A stretch of 20,220 nucleotides of DNA from Candidatus Limnocylindrales bacterium (GCA_030647575.1 JAUSJS010000034.1:1-20220), one strand, 5' to 3'; shown: positions 6,823 to 13,949, counted from the first letter of the stretch. Numbers and translations are program-made. Notes: generated by a model from the sequence alone, not told the origin.

Positions 6823-7221
6823 ATGAAGCGCCTGACCCTCACCCTTGGCCTCCTCAGCCTGGCGGCCGTCCTGGCCGCCTGCTCCGGTGCGCCAGCTCCC
6901 GCCACCGCGAGCCCACCGGCCGCCTCCAGCGCTCCGGCAGGGGAAGCCGTGACCATCGCGGCCAAGGATGTCAAGTTCAGCCAGTCCGAGCTCCGTGTTC
7001 CCGCCGATAAGGCGTTCGACCTTGTCTTCGACAACCAGGAGGGCGTGACGCACAACGTCGCGATCTACACCGACTCGAGCGCCTCGACCAAGGTCTCGGT
7101 CGGCGAGATCTTCAGCGGACCGGCGCAGAAGACGCAGTCGGTCCCCGCGCTCGCCGCCGGCACCTACTTCTTCCGTTGCGACGTCCACCCCGACATGAAG
7201 GGGGCGATCGTCGCCGAGTAG
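6823..7221 (+). CDS. cupredoxin-domain lipoprotein (blue copper protein)
   Basis: A 132-residue exported copper protein. The signal peptide ends in a lipobox LAAC with Cys20 as lipidation site, followed by an Ala/Pro/Ser-rich tether to about residue 40. The rest is a single plastocyanin/azurin-like domain with all four type 1 copper ligands in the usual order: His77 (VTHNVAIY), Cys119 (FFRCDVHP), His122 and Met125. It would be held on the outer face of the membrane as an electron carrier or copper buffer. The spacing of Cys-X2-His-X2-Met is typical of the small cupredoxins (PF13473 type) found beside respiratory or copper genes. AGGAG at 6807-6811 precedes ATG by 11 nt. It follows the small membrane protein by 35 bp and may be the last gene of that transcript. 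No oxidase or reductase partner lies nearby. Confidence 0.9.
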   Translation: MKRLTLTLGLLSLAAVLAACSGAPAPATASPPAASSAPAGEAVTIAAKDVKFSQSELRVPADKAFDLVFDNQEGVTHNVAIYTDSSASTKVSVGEIFSGPAQKTQSVPALAAGTYFFRCDVHPDMKGAIVAE

Positions 7222-7339
7222 GGCGGCCATCCCTCGCCGTCACACGGCTCGGGCAAACGCTCGGGGCCGATAGCTGCCTGGGGGAGCTGAGAGTTCCGGC
7301 GCGGGACGGTTCGCGCGGTTCGGACCGGCTCGCGACCAC

Positions 7340-7470
7340 CAGTCGCGTTTCCCGGGCCAACGTGCGCTGCGAGACGTCCTTGGGCGGGTCGCGCGACTGA
7401 CACTCGCGTCTCGTGGCCGACGGGCGGTGCGAGGCGTCCCTCCAGCACTGGCGTCGACTGCAGGTCGCGT
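7340..7470. repeat. degenerate ~60-bp tandem repeat in a convergent intergenic gap
   Basis: Copies begin at about 7340, 7401 and 7461. Each starts CA then (C)TCGCGT; the first two also share TGCGAG(A/G)CGTCC in the middle and end in a GACTG-containing block. Copies one and two agree at most positions over about 40 bases; the third is partial and runs into the downstream gene region. Several inverted repeats lie inside, such as CGCGAC/GTCGCG (7331-7347) and the palindrome GTCGCGCGAC (7388-7397). It fills most of the 273-bp gap between the convergent cupredoxin and desulfhydrase genes; no gene is seen there. Function unknown. Confidence 0.45.
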
Positions 7471-7494
7471 GCGCGGCGCGCAGACCGACCGGGG

Positions 7495-8496
7495 TCAGCT
7501 GTCGAGCGGCTCGAACAGGCCGGGTGTCCCGCCGGCATGCCAGAACACAACCGTCCGGCCGTCCAGCTCGCCGCGACGTACGAGGGCGATGAGCCCGGCC
7601 AGCGCCTTCGCCGTGTAAATCGGATCGACCAGGATCCCCTCGGTGGTGGCGAGCAGGCGGGTGGCCTCGTCGCCTGACGCAGTCGCGATCCCATAGCCGG
7701 GTCCCAGCTCGCTGTCATCGAGGAGGATCCGGTCAGCGGGCACGGCCGCAAGTCCGGGAAGCGTCCCGAGCTCGGCAAGCAGCGCACCGATCGTGGGCGC
7801 CAACTCACGGGCCGGGCGGGCGACGGCGTACCCGCGGACGGTCGTGCTGGCCGCGGCCGTCGCGAGACCAGCGAGAAGCCCGGCGTGCGTTCCGCCGGTC
7901 GCCGAAGGGACGACGACGTCGTTCGGCACGAACCCTCTCGCGGTAGTGCCTTCGAGGAGCTCAAACGCCGCCAGGACCTGACCGACGACGCCGGTGAGGC
8001 CCGATCCGCCGACGCCGATGACGAACGGTCGCCGGCCGTCGGCGCGGAGCTCGGCCACCACGCGCTCGACCAGCGCTTCGCGTTCGGCGCGATCGTCCGT
8101 CTCCGCCTGATAGACGGTCGCACCGAGCAGCCGGTCCAGGCGGACACCGGCGTTCGGTGGATCGGTCGGCGGCCCGGACAGGACGAGGTGGACCGCCAGC
8201 CCGGCCTTCGCGCCCGCGGCCGCGGTCAGGCGCGCATGGTTCGACCAGCGCCGGCCGGACGTGACCACGCAGTCGGCGCCCTCGGCCAGCGCGGCCCCGA
8301 CCAGGAACTCGAGGTTTCGGAGCTTGTTGCCCCCGAACGCGATCGGGAGCAGGTCCTCGCGCTTGATCCAGACCTCCACCCGGCCGCCGAGCGTCTCAGA
8401 GAAGCGCGGCAGCGGATGGAGGGGTGACGCCCCGCCGAGGAGCGCGAAACGCGGGAAGCGCAGCGGATCCGGGGTCCAGGGTGGCACGCGGCGCAT
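7495..8496 (-). CDS. PLP enzyme of the D-cysteine desulfhydrase / ACC deaminase family
   Basis: A 333-residue fold type II pyridoxal-phosphate enzyme, of the length usual for the family. The PLP lysine is Lys58 in FGGNKLRNLEFL; SNH (85-87) is the conserved substrate/cofactor block; SATGGTHAG (198-206) binds the PLP phosphate; DPIYTAKA (291-298) and WHAGGTPGLF (319-328) are the C-terminal signatures. ACC deaminases carry Glu after the conserved Tyr and Leu before GG. Here these are Thr295 and Ala321, so ACC deamination is unlikely and D-cysteine desulfhydrase (D-Cys to pyruvate, H2S and ammonia) or another D-amino-acid lyase activity is favoured. Start at ATG 8496; ATG 8514 is in frame but less likely. 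It is divergent from the cupin gene, with a shared promoter region of 24 bp. Family firm, substrate inferred. Confidence 0.88.
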   Translation of the reverse strand: MRRVPPWTPDPLRFPRFALLGGASPLHPLPRFSETLGGRVEVWIKREDLLPIAFGGNKLRNLEFLVGAALAEGADCVVTSGRRWSNHARLTAAAGAKAGLAVHLVLSGPPTDPPNAGVRLDRLLGATVYQAETDDRAEREALVERVVAELRADGRRPFVIGVGGSGLTGVVGQVLAAFELLEGTTARGFVPNDVVVPSATGGTHAGLLAGLATAAASTTVRGYAVARPARELAPTIGALLAELGTLPGLAAVPADRILLDDSELGPGYGIATASGDEATRLLATTEGILVDPIYTAKALAGLIALVRRGELDGRTVVFWHAGGTPGLFEPLDS

Positions 8497-8504
8497 GGTA
8501 CCGG

Positions 8505-8514
8505 CTCGTATCAT
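8505..8514. promoter_or_regulatory. divergent -10 region of the cupin and desulfhydrase genes
   Basis: On the plus strand TATCAT (8509-8514) is followed by 6 nt and ATG 8521, the leaderless pattern. On the minus strand a weaker TACGAG (8510-8505) shares the same TA step and lies 8 nt before ATG 8496. The plus-strand call is good, the minus-strand one is weak. Confidence 0.5.
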
Positions 8515-8520
8515 CGGCCA

Positions 8521-8937
8521 ATGGCCACTCGGATCAGCCCGGCGGATCGCCCCACCTCGATCGGCCAACATCCGGGCATGGAGCGCTCGATCGCCATCTC
8601 GGCATCGACGGTCGGATCCCGGCGACTCTATTCCTCCGTCGTCTCGACCGCGCCCGGTGACCGGACGCGGATCCATCACCACGGCGAGTGCGAGACCTCG
8701 ATCTACATCCTGTCCGGGATCGCTCGTTACACCTGGGGTCCGACCGGTTTGGAGCACGAGTTCGACACGGCGACGGGCGACTTCATCTACATCCCGGCCG
8801 GCGAGATCCACGTCGAGGCGAACGCGTCGGCGACCGAGCCGCTGGTCGTGGTGCTGACTCGCAACTGCCCCGATTCGCACGTCGTCTATCTCGACGGCGG
8901 CCCCGACGGAGCCGATGACGTCCCCGCCCCGTGCTGA
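8521..8937 (+). CDS. single-domain cupin protein
   Basis: A 138-residue small beta-barrel protein with both cupin motifs. Motif 1 spans Gly46 to Gly66 with metal ligands His52, His54 and Glu58; motif 2 spans Gly86 to Asn101 with Pro92, Gly94 and His97. The intact 3-His/1-Glu set predicts a bound divalent metal. The N-terminal 35 residues are outside the barrel and include ERSIAIS. Such one-domain cupins are isomerases, dioxygenases or ligand-binding sensors, so the reaction cannot be named. ATG 8521 lies 6 nt after TATCAT and no Shine-Dalgarno is seen, predicting a leaderless mRNA. The stop overlaps the start of the following kinase gene by 7 bp, so the two are very probably co-translated and may act on related substrates. 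Confidence 0.88.
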   Translation: MATRISPADRPTSIGQHPGMERSIAISASTVGSRRLYSSVVSTAPGDRTRIHHHGECETSIYILSGIARYTWGPTGLEHEFDTATGDFIYIPAGEIHVEANASATEPLVVVLTRNCPDSHVVYLDGGPDGADDVPAPC

Positions 8938-10097
8938 CGCCCTGGACCGAACGCCCGCTCGCAATGCTGCTTGAGGCTCACGGGCTCGCCGGCGTCGCCG
9001 AGGCGCCGTTCCCCAACGACGGCTGGTCCGGGGCGAGCCTGACCCGCCTCGTTCGACCTCGTGACGGGTACTCGTTCATCCTGAAGCGGACCTCATGGGC
9101 CACCGACTGGATCGCGCGATCCACGCGCGACCATGCCCTGCGCGAGGGGTTCGTCGCGTCGATGCCGATGCCGCTGGCCGATCCGCTCGTTGCGCCGTAC
9201 CACGGGGCCGCGGCCGACGGCACGTCGGTCGCGATCCTGATGCCGGACCTGAGCGCGCAACTGCTGGGCTGGGAGCGGCCGGCCAGCGAGCCATCGATCG
9301 CGGTTGCGTCCGTCGAGCGGGTTCTGCAAGCCATGGCGCGGCTCCACGCGATGCCCTGGCCGATCGCCGATGTGCCGGATGCCACGCTCGTCTGGCCGAG
9401 TGCGCCCCTTCGCGAGCGGCTCCTCCTGCTCTCTCCACGCTCGAGTGCGCGCCTTGCGGCCGATGGCGTGGCCGCCGGCGAACGGTTCCTTACCGGCTGG
9501 GCGGCCTTCAATCGATTCGCGTCGCGCGCCGCCCGAGACCTCGTGGAGCGACTCGACGGCGACCCGGAGCCGCTGCTCACGGCCTTGGACGGCCTACCCA
9601 GAACCGGCATCCACGGGGATCTCAAGCTCGCCAACGTCGCGTTCCTCGATGACGGGCGGGTCGCCCTGATCGACTGGCAGATGACGGCGCTGGCGCCCGT
9701 CGCGGTGGAGCTCGGCTGGCTGCTGGTTTCCAACAGCGCGGCACTGCCGGAGCGGCCGGAAGCCATCCTCGAGCGCTACCGGCGCGCAGTCGCAGCGGTC
9801 GCGGGATCGGCGGTCGGTGCCGTCGCGCCGTTCGATGCGTCGCTCGCGTTCCCCTTGGTCGCGCTGCAGGCCGTGATCGGCGGCGAGACGGAACCGCGTT
9901 TCCGATCGCTCGAACGGACCCTGGGCGACTGGGACGCGCAGGTCGATCTCAGCTGGATCGTCGGCCTGCTCCTCCGGGGCTGGCGCAAAGGGCAAGATGC
10001 CGAGGCCGGTGCGATCCTGGCATCGGGCGTTTCCGCGGCCGACGATCTGGCCTGCTGGTCCGAGCGGGCGGTCGAGGCCGCGACCCGCCGCCTGTAG
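8931..10097 (+). CDS. APH-family small-molecule phosphotransferase
   Basis: A 388-residue kinase-like protein of the aminoglycoside phosphotransferase / ecdysteroid-choline kinase-like fold. It starts at GTG 8931, inside the end of the cupin gene. The nucleotide-binding lobe includes Lys52 (SFILKRTS) as the probable ATP-anchoring lysine. The catalytic loop is HGDLKLAN (228-235) with Asp230 as base and Asn235 as Mg ligand; ALIDWQM (245-251) has Asp248 in the DFG-equivalent place. All key residues are kept, so it should be active. The middle segment (110-200) is Ala/Leu-rich and helical, as in the substrate-selecting region of this family. Members phosphorylate aminoglycosides, choline, homoserine, hexoses and others; nothing here identifies the substrate. 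Resistance should not be assumed. The coupled cupin is the only contextual clue. Confidence 0.85.
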   Translation: MLTPWTERPLAMLLEAHGLAGVAEAPFPNDGWSGASLTRLVRPRDGYSFILKRTSWATDWIARSTRDHALREGFVASMPMPLADPLVAPYHGAAADGTSVAILMPDLSAQLLGWERPASEPSIAVASVERVLQAMARLHAMPWPIADVPDATLVWPSAPLRERLLLLSPRSSARLAADGVAAGERFLTGWAAFNRFASRAARDLVERLDGDPEPLLTALDGLPRTGIHGDLKLANVAFLDDGRVALIDWQMTALAPVAVELGWLLVSNSAALPERPEAILERYRRAVAAVAGSAVGAVAPFDASLAFPLVALQAVIGGETEPRFRSLERTLGDWDAQVDLSWIVGLLLRGWRKGQDAEAGAILASGVSAADDLACWSERAVEAATRRL

Positions 10098-10130
10098 CGC
10101 GCCGGCCGGACTGCGACGCGGCCGCGCCGG

Positions 10131-10934
10131 TCAGCTCGGGGCCGCGAGGTCCCGGCGCGGGAAGATCGCCAGCGCCGCTCCCACCGCCAGCGCGATCACG
10201 ACGGCGAGGACCGCGAAGTCGGCGCGCTCCGGGAATCCCGCGAGGACGGACTTCGGATCGACGTAGTGGAAGAGCGAGAGCGGCTGCAGCCCCTTGGCAT
10301 CTGGCCACAACGACCCGAGAACATCGAGGAAGTACGAGATGAGGACGACGGCCAGGGTCAGGCTGAGCGCCGGGCTGAGCCGATCGAACGAGACGGAAGC
10401 GAGCAGTCCGATCGCCCCGAACGCCGAGTAGAGGAGCACGCCGTTCAGCCACAGCAGCGGCAGGTTGCCAGCGCCAAGCTCGGTTGTCCGCCCGGTGATC
10501 GCCGCGCCAAGCAACGACCCGAAGGTCAGACCGGCGATCGCGATCGCGATGAACAGCGCCCCGGCGAGCGCGAGCGTCGCATAGACGCGGCGCCGGGAGA
10601 GCGGGCGCGAGAGGAGCACTTCCAGCGTTCCGCGCTGCCGCTCGCCGGCGACCGCCGCAGCCGCAAAACCCACCGCGAAGACCAGATTGAGTCCGACCGC
10701 AATGGGATGGACGAAGCCGAGGGCGACCGCGCCGGTCAGGCTGAAGATGTCGCCGCCACCGAACTGGGCGAACTGGGGCGGGAAGGCGCCGCTGTCAAAG
10801 AGATCCTGGAACTGCGTGCCGAACGCATCGAAGATGATCGGCAGGAGCGTCCCCCAGACCAGCAGCGCGACCGTCACGACCGCGACGCGCAGCCGGTTCG
10901 CCCGCCAGGTGTGGGCGAGCAGTGCGCGGTTCAC
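10131..10934 (-). CDS. ABC-2 type transporter permease
   Basis: A 267-residue integral membrane protein. It begins with a short cytoplasmic N-terminus (MNRALLAHTWRANRLR), a first membrane helix (about 17-36), an extracytoplasmic loop with FPPQFAQFGGGD (about 52-62), then about five more helices. A cytoplasmic segment GERQRGTLEVLLSRPLSRRRV (about 97-117) is the coupling region characteristic of ABC-2 exporters (the E-RERGTLE motif). ATG 10934 overlaps the stop of the upstream ATPase gene by 4 bp (ATGA), so the two are translationally coupled and form one exporter, probably a homodimer of each subunit. Such two-gene systems export drugs, lipids, polysaccharide precursors or peptides; the substrate is not evident. 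It is convergent with the kinase gene, 33 bp apart. Confidence 0.88.
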   Translation of the reverse strand: MNRALLAHTWRANRLRVAVVTVALLVWGTLLPIIFDAFGTQFQDLFDSGAFPPQFAQFGGGDIFSLTGAVALGFVHPIAVGLNLVFAVGFAAAAVAGERQRGTLEVLLSRPLSRRRVYATLALAGALFIAIAIAGLTFGSLLGAAITGRTTELGAGNLPLLWLNGVLLYSAFGAIGLLASVSFDRLSPALSLTLAVVLISYFLDVLGSLWPDAKGLQPLSLFHYVDPKSVLAGFPERADFAVLAVVIALAVGAALAIFPRRDLAAPS

Positions 10935-11899
10935 GCCGGAATCGCCTTCGGTGGCTCGGCGTCGAGATCGGCTTCGTAGAATTCCAGGAAGGCCTCCTCG
11001 AGGCGGGCGGGCTCGATCGTGAGGTCGTGGATGACGCTGCCCGCAATCGCCGCCAGGAAGGGTCCGACGTCGCCCTCCAGACGGCAGGTCAGCCAGCCGT
11101 CGCCAACCTCGACATCGGAGACGCCGGCAACGCCCACAAGCTCCGGCGGCAGACCGCCGAGTCGCAGCTCGACGTTGCGCTTCCGCCTGGCCAGCAGCGC
11201 CGGCACTTCCTCCAGGGCGACGAGGCGGCCCAGCCGGATGATCGCCACCCGGTCGCAGACCCGCTCGACCTCGGACAGGACGTGCGACGAGAAGAAGACC
11301 GTCCGGCCGTCCCGTCGGAGGTCGTCGAGGATGCCGTAGAACGCCCGCTGCATGAGCGGGTCCAGGCCTTCCGACGGTTCGTCCAGAATCGCCAGCTCCG
11401 GATCGTGCTGGAGCGCCTGGATGATCCCCATCTTCTGGCGCATCCCGCGCGAGTACTCACGGACTGGACGCCGCAGGGTCGCGGCACTGAGCTCGAGCCG
11501 GTCGAGCAGCACGGCGCGGCGCGTCGGGGCACGACCGGATAGATCCGCCAGCTCGTCGAGCAGCCGCTCCCCCGACAGGTTGTCCCAGAAGGCGATCCCG
11601 CCCGGCAGGTAGCCAACCCGCCGGCGGATCTCCACGGAGTCGCGCACGCTGTCGAAGCCCAGGACCGCGGCACGCCCGGCGGTCGGCTGCAGGAAGCCGA
11701 GGAGGAGGCGAATCGCCGTGCTCTTGCCCGCCCCGTTCGGTCCGAGGAAACCGAAGATCTCGCCCTCGCGGACCTCGATCGTCAGCTCTTCGAGGGCGCG
11801 GACACCGGGCGCCCGCGCGTGGCCGGGCAGGGCGATCGACGACGCCAGGCCGCCGTACTGCTTGGTCAGGCCGAGGGTTTCGATGGCCGACATCGTCAC
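10931..11899 (-). CDS. ABC exporter ATP-binding protein
   Basis: A 322-residue ATPase of the DrrA/CcmA-like ABC-2 class. Walker A is GPNGAGKST (53-61), the ABC signature YSRGMRQK (149-156), Walker B LAILDEPSEGLD (169-180) and the switch His206. A short insertion (about 17-35) separates the first strand from the core, and residues after about 220 form the extra C-terminal domain common in DrrA-like subunits. Start is taken as GTG 11899 because TAGGGT lies exactly 6 nt upstream; ATG 11893 two codons later is the alternative. It drives the permease encoded directly downstream with a 4-bp overlap. It is divergent from the RidA gene and its -10 overlaps that gene's -10. Function as an exporter ATPase is firm; cargo unknown. 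Confidence 0.92.
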   Translation of the reverse strand: MTMSAIETLGLTKQYGGLASSIALPGHARAPGVRALEELTIEVREGEIFGFLGPNGAGKSTAIRLLLGFLQPTAGRAAVLGFDSVRDSVEIRRRVGYLPGGIAFWDNLSGERLLDELADLSGRAPTRRAVLLDRLELSAATLRRPVREYSRGMRQKMGIIQALQHDPELAILDEPSEGLDPLMQRAFYGILDDLRRDGRTVFFSSHVLSEVERVCDRVAIIRLGRLVALEEVPALLARRKRNVELRLGGLPPELVGVAGVSDVEVGDGWLTCRLEGDVGPFLAAIAGSVIHDLTIEPARLEEAFLEFYEADLDAEPPKAIPA

Positions 11900-11904
11900 A
11901 AGGC

Positions 11905-11911
11905 TACCCTA
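11905..11911. promoter_or_regulatory. bidirectional -10 element between ABC exporter and RidA
   Basis: The 7-bp TACCCTA reads TACCCT on the plus strand (11905-11910) and TAGGGT on the minus strand (11911-11906). Minus strand: 6 nt to GTG 11899, leaderless. Plus strand: start expected near 11917, leaving about 27 nt that hold the RidA Shine-Dalgarno. RNA polymerase could load in only one direction at a time. Confidence 0.55.
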
Positions 11912-11943
11912 GCGGCTCAGCACCACCCAAGGAGGAGCGATTC

Positions 11944-12324
11944 GTGCCCAGGAACGTCCCGGCTCTGCCCGGGATCGAAGCAAGCAGCCTGCCATTCAGC
12001 CAGGTCGTCGAGGCGAACGGCTTCGTCTTCCTCGCCGGACAGGTCGGCAATGCACCCGGCGAGAATGGCGCGGTCCCCGGTGGGATCGCCGCCGAGACCC
12101 GCCAGATGCTCGACAACGTCGGACGCCTGCTCGAGGCCGTCGGTCTCGACCATCGAGACGTCGTCAAGACGACGGTCTACCTGCGTGACTTCGCCGATTT
12201 CGAGGCGATGAACGAGGTCTACCGCGAGTACTTCCCATCCGAGCCGCCGACTCGCGCGACGGTCGGCGTGACCGCCCTGGCCCGGGACTTCCGGATCGAG
12301 ATCGAGGTCCTCGCCGCCCGCTAG
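11944..12324 (+). CDS. ridA: RidA/YjgF family enamine/imine deaminase
   Basis: A 126-residue RidA-family protein, the normal length, acting as a cytoplasmic trimer that hydrolyses reactive enamine/imine intermediates released by PLP enzymes. The conserved core is present: GFVFLAGQVG (26-35), ETRQMLDNVGRLL (51-63), VVKTTVYLRDFADFEAMNEVY (73-93), and PPTRATVGVTAL (101-112) with Arg104 in the place of the catalytic Arg105 of the E. coli protein, then IEIEVLA. The start is GTG 11944 with a very strong AAGGAGGAG ending 6 nt upstream, in contrast to the leaderless divergent ABC gene. Insertion GNAPGENGAVPGG replaces the usual D/P-rich loop. A PLP enzyme that could make its substrate is in the window (7495-8496), but they are not linked. 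Arg104 makes deaminase activity likely; some relatives have other roles. Confidence 0.9.
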   Translation: MPRNVPALPGIEASSLPFSQVVEANGFVFLAGQVGNAPGENGAVPGGIAAETRQMLDNVGRLLEAVGLDHRDVVKTTVYLRDFADFEAMNEVYREYFPSEPPTRATVGVTALARDFRIEIEVLAAR

Positions 12325-12328
12325 GCCA

Positions 12329-13180
12329 TTACTTCGTGACGACCAGCTCGTCGATGGCGACGAGCCGATGGCCCGGTGTCCCGATCACCTCGATCGCCAA
12401 GGTGTGCCGGCCGAGCGTCTTCCATGACGCGCTGTACAGGATCGTGGTGGACTCGAAGCTCGAGCGCTTCAGGTTGACCGTCTTCACCGCCACCCCGTCG
12501 ATGCTGATCCGGGCCTTGCCGCGGGTCGGCCCGACCGGGCCGTACCAGGCGATTCGGCTGCCGGTGAAGGTGATCGTGGCCGTCGCGCCGGCGCTGATCG
12601 CGTAGCGGACCGCGCCGCCGGCGTAGCCGCCGTGGCGGGCCGGACGCCATGATCCCGAATAGTCGATCGTGGAGCTTCGTTCGGAGTAGCGCTGGCTGGC
12701 CGCCGTGGCGGCACCGCCGTCGGCTGGATCGCCGGTGTTCGGACCGCCGAAGTAGGCCATCACCCGGGCCACATAGCTGGTTGCCGGCCGCGACCAGGCC
12801 TTCGTCCGGGACGAGCCGGTCAGCCACCAGTACGAGACGCGTCGCCAGCTGCCCAGCCAGCGGTAGAGGGACCGCATCTTGGCCTTGGCCACCTTCTCCT
12901 GGTTGGCCGGGGTTGGCTTGGCGTTGGCGTTGCCGAGATAGCGCTGCGCCCACGCCCGCCAGTTCTCGGGGAGGATCTGGTATCGACCGTAGGCGCCGGA
13001 GGTCCTGTTGACCGCCTTGTGATTGCCCCCGGACTCGACCCGCGCGACGGCGGTCATGAAGCGTTCAAGGTCGGGCGGATCGGCAGCGCGGGTGGGGGCG
13101 GCGCCGATGACGCCGAGGACGAGGGCCGTCGCGAGGGTTGCGACGACCACCGCCGGACGGCGGACTGCTTGAACTCGCAA
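12329..13180 (-). CDS. secreted SLT/lysozyme-like peptidoglycan hydrolase with C-terminal beta-sandwich domain
   Basis: A 283-residue exported protein. TTG 13180 is the start because GGAAGGAG lies 5 nt upstream; the longer frame to 13255 is not protein-like. The signal peptide has a basic N-region, a hydrophobic core (about 10-28) and a cut near TRA-AD (about 33). Residues 38-130 resemble a lysozyme-like transglycosylase: RVESGG with Glu49 as probable catalytic acid, then SGAYGRYQIL (61-70), the typical GxYQ block. Residues about 180-283 form a beta-rich domain of the kind appended to actinobacterial and chloroflexotal exoenzymes, likely for carbohydrate or wall binding. It would cleave glycan strands during wall growth. 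It has its own promoter and a 160-nt leader. It is convergent with ridA, with only 4 bp between the stops. The catalytic domain call is good; the C-terminal role is inferred. Confidence 0.82.
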   Translation of the reverse strand: MRVQAVRRPAVVVATLATALVLGVIGAAPTRAADPPDLERFMTAVARVESGGNHKAVNRTSGAYGRYQILPENWRAWAQRYLGNANAKPTPANQEKVAKAKMRSLYRWLGSWRRVSYWWLTGSSRTKAWSRPATSYVARVMAYFGGPNTGDPADGGAATAASQRYSERSSTIDYSGSWRPARHGGYAGGAVRYAISAGATATITFTGSRIAWYGPVGPTRGKARISIDGVAVKTVNLKRSSFESTTILYSASWKTLGRHTLAIEVIGTPGHRLVAIDELVVTK

Positions 13181-13185
13181 TGGAG

Positions 13186-13193
13186 CTCCTTCC
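13186..13193 (-). promoter_or_regulatory. strong Shine-Dalgarno that sets a TTG start
   Basis: GGAAGGAG on the minus strand, 5 nt before TTG 13180. The following CTCC can pair with GGAG (palindrome GGAGCTCC), which could partly mask the site. Confidence 0.75.
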
Positions 13194-13226
13194 TGCCGGG
13201 GCCGGGGTGGTGAGCACTCCGGACGG

Positions 13227-13344
13227 CGGCTCGGTCGGGCCGAGAGGACAGGCATTGGAGCGACCCCGAGGGCCGCGGCCTGGGCGTTCCGGCGGCGACA
13301 GGGAACGGGTTGACCGTGCGGCCCGAGCCGACCGGCGTCTGGGG
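13227..13344 (-). promoter_or_regulatory. candidate structured 5' leader of the SLT gene
   Basis: The predicted leader is about 160 nt. CGGCTCGG near its 5' end (13330-13323) can pair with CCGAGCCG (13234-13227) nearer the gene. The same downstream CCGAG can instead pair with CTCGG (13244-13240) across a 5-nt loop, so two exclusive folds are possible, as in attenuators and riboswitches. No known riboswitch core was recognised. GC-rich sequence makes chance pairing likely. Confidence 0.25.
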
Positions 13345-13350
13345 TCGGTC

Positions 13351-13380
13351 AGGATACGACGATGGATCGGCGATCGACAA
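13351..13380 (-). promoter_or_regulatory. sigma70-like promoter of the SLT gene
   Basis: On the minus strand TTGTCG (13380-13375) is followed after 18 bp by TATCCT (13356-13351). Transcription should start near 13344. It lies 45 bp beyond the end of the upstream hydrolase gene, so the SLT gene need not depend on it. Confidence 0.5.
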
Positions 13381-13424
13381 GTGGGACATTCGGCCCATGG
13401 ACGGCCCACGCCGCCCGCGCGAGG

Positions 13425-13949
13425 TCAGTCGACGGCCAAGCCCGACAGGAACGCCGCGGCCCGATCGAGCGCATCGTCAAGCACCGGCTTGAGCGTGTGG
13501 CCCAGGCGCGGGTAGGTCACCAGCTCCGCGTTGGCCAGGCGCGCAACCGCCGTCCGCAGCAGATCGATGCGGGCGAATGGATCGGATTCCCCCGAGAGCA
13601 GCAGGACGGGACAGCGGATGGCCGGCCAGTGGGCGATCCGGGCATCCGTCCGCTCGGGCGATCCCGGCGGGTGGAGCGGATAGCTGAACAGGACGAGGCC
13701 CGCATACTGCGCTTCTGGCTCGGCGGCGGCGAGGCTGGCAACCCGCCCCCCGTACGAGTGTCCGCCGATGGCGACGTCCACGGCCGAGGGCACGACCTGG
13801 TGGAACGCGGGCAGCGCATCCTCGGCCTTGCGCCGCGGCAGGTCGATGGCGACCGCGTCGATGCCGCGCGCCCGCAGCCCGGCCACGAACGGCGCCATGC
13901 TGGCGGCCGTGCCGCTGGCCCCGTGCCCAAGGAAGCAGCGCGGGCTCAC
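13425..13949 (-). CDS. small alpha/beta hydrolase
   Basis: A 174-residue cytoplasmic hydrolase of the compact dienelactone-hydrolase / KANL3-Tex30-like type, shorter than most alpha/beta hydrolases because the cap is missing. The catalytic triad is visible: Ser65 in the nucleophile elbow GGHSYGG (62-68), Asp123 in SGESDPF (119-125) and His151 in LGHTLKP (149-155). GHGASG (8-13) near the N-terminus is the oxyanion-hole loop. The GTG start at 13949 is chosen because TACGCT lies exactly 6 nt upstream and homology begins there; the longer frame to 14057 is not protein-like. Substrate is unknown; esterase or lipase-like roles are possible. It is divergent from the SpoIID-like gene and upstream of the SLT gene on the same strand. 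Confidence 0.85.
   Translation of the reverse strand: MSPRCFLGHGASGTAASMAPFVAGLRARGIDAVAIDLPRRKAEDALPAFHQVVPSAVDVAIGGHSYGGRVASLAAAEPEAQYAGLVLFSYPLHPPGSPERTDARIAHWPAIRCPVLLLSGESDPFARIDLLRTAVARLANAELVTYPRLGHTLKPVLDDALDRAAAFLSGLAVD

Noticed and set aside
7340..7470. CRISPR array
   Set aside because: Only about 2.5 degenerate contiguous copies, no constant repeat with unique spacers, no cas genes.
8931..10097. Aminoglycoside resistance gene
   Set aside because: Only the kinase fold is supported; the family covers many substrates and the context gives no resistance link.
10266..11542. Plus-strand frames opposite the first ABC exporter
   Set aside because: Charged low-complexity translations opposite clear Walker A/B and membrane-helix coding.
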